Shown piece by piece: positions 1-7,037 of a stretch of 64,000 nucleotides of DNA. How positions within the stretch are numbered: the first letter of the stretch is position 1; every line of letters starts with the position of its first letter. Both the position numbers and the translations under genes were made by a program. The notes below the pieces were generated by a model. It worked only from the letters and a program-made list of their open reading frames with translations, was not told the origin of the DNA and did no database searches. The stretch is from Streptomyces filamentosus (GTDB lineage Bacteria > Actinomycetota > Actinomycetes > Streptomycetales > Streptomycetaceae): the NCBI RefSeq assembly GCF_014654895.1, contig NZ_BNBE01000001.1, positions 4,114,501-4,178,500 of the forward strand, in the 5' to 3' direction.

Positions 1-693
1 CGCCGCGTTCAGGCCGTCGCCGATGTCCTGGTAGACCTTCCAGGAGATCCCGGCCGCCTCCAGGCGCTCGGGGTAGGTGGTCCAGCCGTAGCCCGCCTCG
101 GCGTTGTTGAGCACCGGGCCGCCCCCGGTGCCGTCGTTGCCGGTGTGCCCGCTCCACAGGTAGTAGCGGTTGGGGTCGGTGGAGCCGATGAGCGAGCAGT
201 GGTAGGCGTCGCAGATCGTGAAGGCGTCGGCGAGGGCGTAGTGGAAGGGGATGTCCTCGCGGGTGAGGTGCGCCATCGTGGCCTTGGTCTTGGCCGGTAT
301 CCAGTTGTCGTACTTCCCCTTGTTGAAGGCGCTCTGCCCGCCCGCCCAGTCGTGGTTGAGCCCCTGGAGGAACTCCATGCCGAGCCGGCTGCTCTCGGGC
401 CGGAAGGGGAGGGTCACCTTGGAGCCGTCGGACTGGTGGAAGACGGGCTTCCCGCTGGGCAGGGTGACCGGGCGGGGGTCGCCGAAGCCGCGCACGCCCT
501 TCATCGTCCCGAAATAGTGGTCGAAGGAACGATTCTCCTGCATGAGGACGACGATGTGCTCGACGTCCTGGAGGGTGCCGGTGGAGCCCTGCGCGGGAAT
601 GGCGGCGGCCCGCGCGATGGACTCGGAGAGCGCGCTGAACGCGACGGCCCCTCCGGCGAGCTGAAGGAACCGGCGGCGGTCGAGATCGGCCAT
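1..693 (-). CDS. phosphocholine-type phospholipase C, N-terminal part (3' end outside window)
   Basis: Only the first 231 residues lie in the window; the gene continues past the left edge. The start is ATG at 693. The N-terminus carries a twin-arginine signal (DRRRFLQLAGG, residues 4-14), so the enzyme is probably exported folded by Tat. It is followed by the alkaline-phosphatase-superfamily signature HIVVLMQENRSFDHYFG at about residues 45-61. By family knowledge these are non-haemolytic, phosphocholine-preferring phospholipases C, which cleave phospholipids outside the cell to recover phosphate and carbon. The rest of the catalytic domain cannot be checked here. Upstream lies 332 nt of non-coding sequence with a short tandem repeat. 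The family call is firm; substrate preference is inferred. Confidence 0.9.
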   Translation of the reverse strand, partial: MADLDRRRFLQLAGGAVAFSALSESIARAAAIPAQGSTGTLQDVEHIVVLMQENRSFDHYFGTMKGVRGFGDPRPVTLPSGKPVFHQSDGSKVTLPFRPESSRLGMEFLQGLNHDWAGGQSAFNKGKYDNWIPAKTKATMAHLTREDIPFHYALADAFTICDAYHCSLIGSTDPNRYYLWSGHTGNDGTGGGPVLNNAEAGYGWTTYPERLEAAGISWKVYQDIGDGLNAA

Positions 694-1025
694 GGGTGGG
701 TTCTCCTCCGGGTGGGGTGGGACGGAGCGACGGGCCGGGCCGGGCCGGGACGGGGCGCGGACGCGGGCGCGGGCGCCCCAAGGAGAGCGCCCGCGTGCCA
801 CGTTCCGGCGGCCGTGCCGTGACTACCCGCCGTACGGCGGACGAACTCACGCCCGGTCCGGAAGCGTCGGCCGTGACCCCCACCGGGCCCACACCCGGGG
901 CCGTACGAGGGAACGGGCCGTACGAGAGCTCGGAGCCGTACGAGGGCCCGGTGCCGTACGAGGGAACGGGCCGTACGAAGGCCCCGGCCGCCGAACCGCC
1001 GTCCGCCCCCGGTCCGGCGCGCCCC
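694..1025. other. intergenic region with palindrome and tandem repeat
   Basis: This 332-nt gap separates the phospholipase C start from the stop of the lipoprotein gene. No convincing gene was found on either strand. It contains a perfect 14-bp palindrome, CCGCCGTACGGCGG, at 827-840, and the CCGTACGA array listed separately. The phospholipase promoter should be in its left part, but no clear -35/-10 pair could be assigned. Confidence 0.6.
901..978. repeat. five-copy CCGTACGA tandem array
   Basis: The 8-mer CCGTACGA starts at 901, 918, 936, 953 and 971, so the spacing alternates 17, 18, 17 and 18 nt (a 35-nt double period). The 17-nt units at 901 and 953 are identical. The array is non-coding and lies between the lipoprotein stop and the phospholipase C start. 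Confidence 0.8.
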
Positions 1026-1838
1026 TCAGCCGGCCGGCCCGCTCCCCGCCTCGTGGTGGACCAGGGCCCCGCCGAGCGCGTCGGCCGCACGCCGGGCCTC
1101 GGCCGGGTCGCAGTACACGGCCGTCCACCGGCCCGCCGTCACGATCTCGGCCGGCACCAGCCCGTTCCGGATGTGGAGCCGGAGGGCGTCGTCCCGCTCC
1201 CGCACGCTGTCGTACCGCTTCAGGAGCGAGCTCCGGGGGCACGACGGGTCCCCCTTCGGGAGCCGGGTCCCGCAGTACGCCGTCTCCTCGTCGACCTCCT
1301 TGCGCCCCACGCACAGCCCCGCCCCCTCCAGCGCGTCGGCGAGGGCCCCCACCGTGGCGTAGGCGGGCTCCTCCGGGATGTCGGGGAGGGGGTAGGGAGG
1401 TGGGAGGACGACGGCACCGAGGGCCTCGGCGATCCGCTGCGAGTAACGCGCCTCCTGGTTCGGCAGGACGCGGACGAACCAGTTGCCCGCCGCCACGATC
1501 GTGGTGCCGCCGCTCCGCCAGCTGTCGATCGAGTCGCCGACCTCGTCCCGGCTGAAGTCGGTGGTGTTCAGCACCTGGATCTGGTTCTCGACGCCCGTCC
1601 CGCCGATCTCGGTGGTGCAGTCGGCGGTGCTCGTTCCGGGCTGCCGGATCACCTCGCACGGGAGCCCGGCCCGCTCCAGCGCCGCCACGACCTCGTCGGC
1701 CGAGGCGTACACGGGCCCCTTCGGCACGTGGTCGGGCATGGGCACCAGCGGCTCGCCCCCGCGCGGCTCGAACCGGTCGCATCCGGTGACGGCGAGCAGC
1801 AACAGCACCGGCACGAGGGCGCGCAGCGTCTTCTTCAT
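1026..1838 (-). CDS. lipoprotein of unknown function with internal duplication
   Basis: The protein has 270 residues. A basic N-terminus (MKK) and hydrophobic stretch end in the lipobox LAVTGC (Cys20), so it should be lipid-anchored on the outer face of the membrane. The mature part looks like two divergent copies of one module. The first (about 40-145) begins VYASADEVVAALERAGLPC; the second (about 155-262) begins AYATVGALADALEGAGLC. Each ends in a short strand followed by RIAEALGAVV or RAADALGGAL. Several paired Cys suggest disulfides. It starts 2 nt downstream of the stop of the WXG/lysozyme-like gene, so the two are co-transcribed. A role as partner or self-protection protein for that effector is only an inference from position. 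Confidence 0.75.
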   Translation of the reverse strand: MKKTLRALVPVLLLLAVTGCDRFEPRGGEPLVPMPDHVPKGPVYASADEVVAALERAGLPCEVIRQPGTSTADCTTEIGGTGVENQIQVLNTTDFSRDEVGDSIDSWRSGGTTIVAAGNWFVRVLPNQEARYSQRIAEALGAVVLPPPYPLPDIPEEPAYATVGALADALEGAGLCVGRKEVDEETAYCGTRLPKGDPSCPRSSLLKRYDSVRERDDALRLHIRNGLVPAEIVTAGRWTAVYCDPAEARRAADALGGALVHHEAGSGPAG

Positions 1839-1840
1839 GG

Positions 1841-3190
1841 TCAGCCGTTCCCTGGAGGGGTCGGGGCGGGCCCGGGGCTGGGCGACGGCGTGCCGGGTTC
1901 GGGCTCACCGGTTCCCGTCCCCGTGGTCTGGCCGGAGCGGTAGAGGGTTTCGAGCGAGACGTGGTGGCCTGCGGGCGTCTGCGACTCCAGGTGCCGGATG
2001 GCCTCCAGCCGTTCCTCGTCGGTCAGGGCCTCCCAGGCCATGGCGTCGTCGAGGTGCGGCTCGATCGCGTCCCAGTTCCTGCCCCGGGCCTTGATGTCGC
2101 CGCCCCGGTGCTCCGACTCGTCACCGTACTGCTCGTTCTTCTCCCGCACGTCCGGGGTGTCGGCGGCGTAGAGGGTGAAGAGCTGCTTGTCGGTGTCGGA
2201 GCCGTGGTCGTCCTCCCGGAGACCCTTCAAGTGGTAGGCGCTGAGCCGGACGTCCAGCTCGGGCTGGTGCTCGATCAGCGCCGCGAGTTCCGCATCGCCG
2301 AGATCGGCCAGGTGGCGGCCGTCCTCCAGCTGGAACTGTTCCCGGTATTTCTCGACGACCGCCCTGGCCGTGTCGGTCTTCATGTGCGTGATGCCCAGGG
2401 ACTTGTCCGGCTTCGGCCCGAGGGTCAGGCTCCAGTCGAAGAAGCGGCCGAACTCGGAGAGGGGGCCGCGCAGGCTGGGGTTGTGGTTCTGGTACCACTG
2501 CTGTTCCTGCCAGAGGATGGACAGGAGCAGCTTGCGGCTGATCCCGGTCTCGGCGGACGCGAGGTTGACGGCCGACAGGACGTTGGGCGGGACGTTGATG
2601 GGGTGGAGCCCGTCCAGGCCGCCGGAGAGGCGCAGCGCTATGCCGAGCGGACTGTTCGGCAGCAGCGCCGCCTGGGCGAGCTTCGCGTCGCCGAGCGCCG
2701 TCATGCCCTCGACGGTCCGCAGGGAACGGGCGGCGTCCGTGTCCGCCCGCCCGGCCCGCCGCAGCGCGTCGGTGATGACCTCCTGGGCGTGGGACCGCTC
2801 GGCCTCCTTGCCGGCCGCGTCCTCCCCGCTCGGTCCGGAGGCGTTGACCCGGCCGCTGTCGTCGACCCCGAACCCCCGCCGGTGCGCGTAGTCCAGCGCG
2901 CTCGTCAGGTCGCGCTGCGCGGCGGCGATGTCGTCGGCGAGGTCGTCGTACGTCCGGGCCATGGCGCGGAGTCCGACCGCCGCGGCCTCGTAGTCGCCCG
3001 CGTGCTTGACGAACTTCTCACGGGCGGCCCGCCCGGCGTCGCCCGCCCAGCACTGGCGGAGCGTGGCGGCGACCTCGTCGCGCGCGTAGGAGGCCAGGGC
3101 GTCGCACTGCTTGGCCGCGGCGACGGCGTCGTCCGCAGCCTCGCGCCACTGCTGGGGCCTGGCACCGGTGAGTTCGGGTACGGAGACCAT
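1841..3190 (-). CDS. WXG100-like protein with C-terminal lysozyme-like domain (putative type VII-type effector)
   Basis: The protein has 449 residues. The N-terminal ~110 residues are predicted helical with a W-A-G motif at 48-50, as in WXG100/ESX-type hairpins exported by type VII systems; no cleavable signal is seen. A linker leads to a region (about 200-345) resembling lytic transglycosylase / goose-type lysozyme folds. This has LLLSILWQEQQW (221-232), with Glu229 as candidate catalytic acid, and then SLGITHMKTDTA (264-275), which matches the S-x-G-x-x-Q...TA block of SLT enzymes. The C-terminus is a TG/Pro-rich tail. A small helical protein lies upstream (1-nt overlap) and a lipoprotein downstream (2-nt gap). 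Cleavage of peptidoglycan is inferred, not proven; the Q-to-H change in the second motif is a reason for caution. No ESX secretion genes are in the window. Confidence 0.65.
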   Translation of the reverse strand: MVSVPELTGARPQQWREAADDAVAAAKQCDALASYARDEVAATLRQCWAGDAGRAAREKFVKHAGDYEAAAVGLRAMARTYDDLADDIAAAQRDLTSALDYAHRRGFGVDDSGRVNASGPSGEDAAGKEAERSHAQEVITDALRRAGRADTDAARSLRTVEGMTALGDAKLAQAALLPNSPLGIALRLSGGLDGLHPINVPPNVLSAVNLASAETGISRKLLLSILWQEQQWYQNHNPSLRGPLSEFGRFFDWSLTLGPKPDKSLGITHMKTDTARAVVEKYREQFQLEDGRHLADLGDAELAALIEHQPELDVRLSAYHLKGLREDDHGSDTDKQLFTLYAADTPDVREKNEQYGDESEHRGGDIKARGRNWDAIEPHLDDAMAWEALTDEERLEAIRHLESQTPAGHHVSLETLYRSGQTTGTGTGEPEPGTPSPSPGPAPTPPGNG

Positions 3191-3612
3191 CAGGCTTCCT
3201 CCAGCCAGTCGGCCGCCGCCCGGAGCTGGGCGGCGACGGATCCGTCCTCGCTGATCTGGGTGTCCATGCCCTTCGTCAGGGCGTCGGCGGCGTCGTCGAC
3301 GAGGTCGCCGAGCGAGCGCAGACGCCGCTGCCAGGCGGCCACGCAGCTGTTGCTGGCGCCCCCGGCCTCCCAGCCCGCGTGGATCCCGCCGACGGCGGCC
3401 GCGTCGTCCAGCTTCGTCTTTCCCTTGGCTTCGCCGTTCGCGACCCGTAATCCCGACGCCTTCGCGCGGACGGGGTCCTCACGGAGCCCCAGGTCGGACC
3501 CCGGTATGCCGCCTCCGCCCCCGCCCCCATCGGCCGACGCGAGCGTCATGCCCGTCTCGCGCCTGCGCAGCGCGTCGGCCTTGAGCTGGGTCCATTCCTC
3601 TTCGAACGTCAT
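3190..3612 (-). CDS. small helical protein, probable WXG-like partner
   Basis: This is a 140-residue soluble protein without signal peptide or membrane segment. A charged helix (1-20) is followed by a seven-Gly run (about 29-35), a disordered middle, and helical stretches (about 75-140) ending AAADWLEEA. The helix-rich C-terminal half, with AAWQRRLRSLGDLVDDAADAL, looks like one arm of an ESX-type hairpin. Its TGA stop shares one base with the ATG of the next gene, so the two should be translated together, as WXG pairs usually are. No family was recognised with certainty. An export-partner or chaperone role is inferred from size and position. Confidence 0.65.
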   Translation of the reverse strand: MTFEEEWTQLKADALRRRETGMTLASADGGGGGGGIPGSDLGLREDPVRAKASGLRVANGEAKGKTKLDDAAAVGGIHAGWEAGGASNSCVAAWQRRLRSLGDLVDDAADALTKGMDTQISEDGSVAAQLRAAADWLEEA

Positions 3613-3700
3613 GGCTTCCCCCTTCGCGGCCGTGCGGGCACGGCGTTCCTTCCACCGTACAAGTCGCCTCGGACAGATGTTCCCTGACGTGTCGTCGGGT

Positions 3701-5497
3701 TCAGGAGGGGGCCGTGATGAGCCAGCGGGCCAGCCGTGCGGGGTCGGGCGGGACGCCGAGGGCGCGCAGTTCGCGGTGGAGGGGGCGGAGCAGTTCGGGG
3801 TGGTGGAGGAGCGGGCGGGCCGCGCGGGAGGCGGTGGCGAGGGACAGGACGAGGCCGGTCCAGGTCTCGGGGGACTCGGGATCCCCGGCGAGCAGCCGGG
3901 CGTAGGCGTCGGCGGCGGACGGGTCGCCGGCGACGAGGGCGCGGTCGGCGGCGGAGGGCTCGGGGCCGCCGTCGGGCGAGGCGGTGAGCAGCCGGCGGAT
4001 CAGCCGGGTGCGGGCGTGCGACCAGGGGAGGGCCGGGTCGGGGACCACGGCGGGGGCGGCGGTGCGGGGCACGGGCGGGGCGCCCGCGGCGAAGGCGCGC
4101 GCCAGGGCCCGGACGTCGTCGGGGGCGGGGGCCAGGTGCCGGATCCGCCACTCGGTGCGGTGGTCGGTGGCGGCGAACGCGGCCAGTGCGTCGGCGCCGG
4201 GCCGGATCCGGGGGCCCGTCTCCCAGGCGGCGAGCCGGGCGGTCATGCCGGCCACGAAGCGGCGTCCGTGGCCGGTCAGCGCGGGATCGGCGGCGAGGGT
4301 GCGGACCGCCTCCCCGGTCTGCCGCCTGCCGAGCGCGAACTCGAACTCGGCCGCCGCCCGCCGGTCCGCCGGGGCCCTCTCCAGGTGCCGGGACCAGAAG
4401 TCGGTGATCCCCAGGAAGGCGTACGCCCCCTGGAGCAGCCCGCCCAGCGGCCGGGGGTCGTCCCGCCAGGGGGCGTGGTGCCGCTCCTCGCCGCCGTCCC
4501 GTTCCAGCGTCAGCAGGTGGAGCAGCGCGCCCAGTTTGGTGTGCTGGAACTCGTGGACCAGGGTGACCGCGAAGGAGACCGGGTCCGGCGGCAGCGAGGT
4601 CAGCACCCCGCCGAAGGCGTCCCCGGAGGAGGCGCTGAGCACCGGCCCGCCCGGCACCGGCGGGACCGCCGTCAGGCTCCGTAACCCCTCCGCGAGCGCC
4701 GCGGCCATCTCCGGGTCGGCCTCCTCCAGGACGGTCAGCCCGCGCGCGAAGCGGTCCTGCCAGCGGGCCGTCTCGGCCGGGCCGAGACGGTCGGGCGGCA
4801 GCGGCTCGCCCAGGTCCCGGTACGGGTCGACGTCGTCCAGCCGGCACTCCACCGGCCGGCCGGCGGCCCGCGCGGTGAGCCGGTGGAGGCCCAGCCAGCC
4901 CGGGGCCGTCCCGCCGGGCGCGGCGGGCGGCCGCACCCGCTCGCGGTGCGGCTCGACCGTCAGGCCGCCCGCCTCCACCACCACCTCCGCCGTGCCCCAC
5001 CGGGGCCGCCCCGGCAGCCGGGCGAGCCCGAGCGTGGGGAAGGCGGCGGCGCCGTCCCGCAGCGGCACGGTGGTCCGCAGCGGCAGCCCGGCGCGCAGCG
5101 CGGCGACCGCGCACACCGCGTGCAGGTGCCCGAGGTCGGTCCACAGCGGCCCGTCGCCCCAGGCGGTGCGGTGCAGCCGGCGCAGCCCGTGCCCGAGCCA
5201 CACGCCGACGTGCGGATGGAGCAGCAGCTCCCGGAACTCCTCCGGCGCCCGCTCCTGGGCCGCGGCCAGCACCCGCCACGCCTCGTCCACGGACGGCAGC
5301 GGCCCCAGCGCGCCGGGCGTCGTCGCGGCCGTGTCGAGCAGGGCGCGCAGCAGCAGGAGCCGTCTGCTGTGCTCGGTGGTCCGCAGGAAGCGGACCGTCC
5401 CGGGGCCGCCCCGGCCCGCGGCCAGCGCGTCGAAGTGGGCCGAGGGCACGAGGTGGTGCGCGGTGCGGGAGGGCTCACGGCCTCGGTCGGTCTGCAC
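3701..5497 (-). CDS. HExxH-motif protein, putative alpha-ketoglutarate-dependent peptide beta-hydroxylase
   Basis: The protein has 598 residues. The GTG start at 5497 is chosen for a strong GGAGGAG site 6 nt upstream. The key motif HEFQH (315-319) lies in VTLVHEFQHTKLGALL, followed about 30 residues later by LLQGAYAFLGI (354-364). This order matches the 'HEXXH motif domain' proteins found beside small peptide genes of FxSxx-type systems. In that family the histidines bind iron and a peptide residue is beta-hydroxylated, rather than the protein acting as a protease. No signal peptide is seen, so it is cytoplasmic. The gene starts 21 nt after the stop of an 84-residue peptide gene, its likely substrate. 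The radical SAM enzyme usual in FxSxx loci is absent nearby. The alternative is a zinc peptidase. Confidence 0.7.
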   Translation of the reverse strand: MQTDRGREPSRTAHHLVPSAHFDALAAGRGGPGTVRFLRTTEHSRRLLLLRALLDTAATTPGALGPLPSVDEAWRVLAAAQERAPEEFRELLLHPHVGVWLGHGLRRLHRTAWGDGPLWTDLGHLHAVCAVAALRAGLPLRTTVPLRDGAAAFPTLGLARLPGRPRWGTAEVVVEAGGLTVEPHRERVRPPAAPGGTAPGWLGLHRLTARAAGRPVECRLDDVDPYRDLGEPLPPDRLGPAETARWQDRFARGLTVLEEADPEMAAALAEGLRSLTAVPPVPGGPVLSASSGDAFGGVLTSLPPDPVSFAVTLVHEFQHTKLGALLHLLTLERDGGEERHHAPWRDDPRPLGGLLQGAYAFLGITDFWSRHLERAPADRRAAAEFEFALGRRQTGEAVRTLAADPALTGHGRRFVAGMTARLAAWETGPRIRPGADALAAFAATDHRTEWRIRHLAPAPDDVRALARAFAAGAPPVPRTAAPAVVPDPALPWSHARTRLIRRLLTASPDGGPEPSAADRALVAGDPSAADAYARLLAGDPESPETWTGLVLSLATASRAARPLLHHPELLRPLHRELRALGVPPDPARLARWLITAPS

Positions 5498-5518
5498 GGG
5501 TCTCCTCCCGGGGGACCG

Positions 5519-5773
5519 TCAGTCGAATCGCTGGGGTCCTCCGTCGCCGCCGCCCGGGGAGAGGTTGATCCGGGGCCGGTCGACCTGGCGGAGCAGCCGC
5601 TCCAGCGCCTGCGCGTACGTCCTCGGGTCCCGCGCCCGGAGGTCGGTCAGGGGGACGTCGCTGAGGTCGACCAGTTCGGACCGGACGGCCGTGGCCCCCG
5701 GGGGCCCCTGCGGGCCGGCGAAACCCGTCGGAGGGGTGGATCCCGTGGACGTCTCGTACGTGTGCATCGGCAT
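5519..5773 (-). CDS. 84-residue candidate precursor peptide (FxsA-like leader)
   Basis: The peptide lies between the caspase-like gene (70 nt upstream) and the HExxH gene (21 nt downstream) on the same strand. The N-terminal third is low-complexity Gly/Pro/Thr. Residues 31-63 (SELVDLSDVPLTDLRARD... to LLRQV) resemble the conserved leader of FxSxx-COOH RiPP precursors: a D-L-S-x-x-x-L-x-x-L-R-A-x-D block followed by a helix. The C-terminal 20 residues (RPRINLSPGGG, then ...GGPQRFD) would be the core. The F-x-S-x-x end that defines the family is missing, so the precursor assignment rests on leader similarity and on the adjacent modifying-enzyme gene. Possible modified residues include Asn70, Asp77, Asp84 and Phe83. 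Alternative start: Met3. Confidence 0.55.
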   Translation of the reverse strand: MPMHTYETSTGSTPPTGFAGPQGPPGATAVRSELVDLSDVPLTDLRARDPRTYAQALERLLRQVDRPRINLSPGGGDGGPQRFD

Positions 5774-5843
5774 CCCCCTTGCCCCGCTGAACCCCGTCGG
5801 ACTGCCATGATGACGCAGGCCGAGGGGTTGCGGAAGGGCGTGA

Positions 5844-7037
5844 TCAGCCGGGTGCGCCCCCCTGTTCCGGCACCAGCCAGCGTGCGGCCCACTCCTCCAG
5901 CGCGTGCTGTTCCACCGAGCCCGGTTCGAGCAGCGCGAGCGCGTCCACGAGGGCGGCCAGGCCGCCCGGGTGGCGCCGGCAGGTGCGGACGATGCTGATG
6001 ATGTCGGGGCGCGCGGCGCCCAGCCGGGGGATGGAACCGGCCAGGTCGGAGGGGAGCATGCCGAGGACGAGCTGCCGCTGGTTCTGGTCCGTCATGCCGG
6101 GCCACCCGGCGAGCAGCCCGATCAGTTCCCGCAGCCCCGCGTCCGGCACCGGCTCCTCCGGCCGCCGGGCGGCGGGCACGGCCGGTGCGGGGGGAGCGGC
6201 GGGCGCGGCCGGGGCGGCGGGAGCGGGGGCGTCGAGCCGTCGTACGTCGCCCGCCCAGGAGCGGTACCAGAGCGAGGTGGGCCGCTGCCCGCCCCCGCCG
6301 GGTCCTGCGGGCCCCCCGGCGGTCCCCGAGGTGAACTCCCCGAGGACGCCGTCCGCGAGGGCCGTCATGTCCGGCGGCCACGGCCCGCCGTCCGTCCCCG
6401 CCAGCGCGTCCAGGACGGCCCGGGAGAACGCCCCGGTCCGCCGCACCGGATCGTTGGCCGCCCGCTGCCCGGGACCCGAGGCGAGCAGCACCAGCTGCTC
6501 GCGGCCCGGCAGCCGGTCGCCGCCCGGCGGGATCTCGGCGGGCAGCGTCCGGGCAAGGTTGAGCTCCTCGACGAAGGTCTGGCAGGAGTCCACCAGCCAG
6601 ATCTGCCGGGGGAAGCCCGGCACCAGATCGGTGGTGAAGGCGGTCAGCCAGGCGTCCAGGTCCAGGTTCCGCCGGTCGTCGGGACCGGCGTCGGCGTAGA
6701 AGAGCCTGCGGTGCCCCTGCGGGTCGGTGACGCCGTGCCCGCCCCAGAACACCCAGAGCAGATCGCCCTCCAGGGCGGGCAGCCGGCGCGTCAGCACCTC
6801 CTGCACGGCCTCCCGCCCGGCCCCGGCCGCGGGCACGTCGACCTCGGGCCCGCCCGTCCCCGGCAGCGGCTCCAGCAGCAGCGAGACGTGCGGGGCGGGC
6901 ACCCCGCGCCCGCGCAGCCAGGCGGTGAAGCGGCGGGCGTCGGCGGCGGGCCCCGGCAGGTCCCAGGCCGGGCCCGCCGCGTAGCGCTCCACGCCGACGA
7001 CGACCGCGTGCGTCCGCTCCGGGCGGGCCGCCGTCAC
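5844..7037 (-). CDS. caspase-like cysteine protease with C-terminal effector-associated domain
   Basis: The protein has 397 residues, starting at GTG 7037; the GTGA overlap with the hydrolase stop sets the start. Residues 8-240 form a caspase (peptidase C14) fold. HAVVVGVERY is the first strand, LLWVFWGGHG holds catalytic His101, and IWLVDSCQTF holds catalytic Cys152. An Ala/Pro linker (264-292) connects to a ~90-residue helical domain (about 300-387), with PGM, DIISIVRTC and GLAALVDAL. This domain aligns by eye with the N-terminus of the VMAP protein at 15272-16822 and fits an EAD. By knowledge of such systems the protease is a death or processing effector recruited by EAD-EAD contact. It is translationally coupled to the alpha/beta hydrolase. 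The target is unknown. Confidence 0.85.
   Translation of the reverse strand: MTAARPERTHAVVVGVERYAAGPAWDLPGPAADARRFTAWLRGRGVPAPHVSLLLEPLPGTGGPEVDVPAAGAGREAVQEVLTRRLPALEGDLLWVFWGGHGVTDPQGHRRLFYADAGPDDRRNLDLDAWLTAFTTDLVPGFPRQIWLVDSCQTFVEELNLARTLPAEIPPGGDRLPGREQLVLLASGPGQRAANDPVRRTGAFSRAVLDALAGTDGGPWPPDMTALADGVLGEFTSGTAGGPAGPGGGGQRPTSLWYRSWAGDVRRLDAPAPAAPAAPAAPPAPAVPAARRPEEPVPDAGLRELIGLLAGWPGMTDQNQRQLVLGMLPSDLAGSIPRLGAARPDIISIVRTCRRHPGGLAALVDALALLEPGSVEQHALEEWAARWLVPEQGGAPG

Noticed and set aside
901..978. CCGTACGA array considered as a CRISPR
   Set aside because: Repeats are only 8-17 nt with 17-18 nt periods, spacers are not unique and no cas genes are present.
3701..5497. Secreted zinc metalloprotease
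   Set aside because: HExxH is present, but there is no signal peptide and no third-ligand motif of known peptidases. The surrounding sequence and peptide neighbour fit the peptide hydroxylase family better; kept as an alternative.
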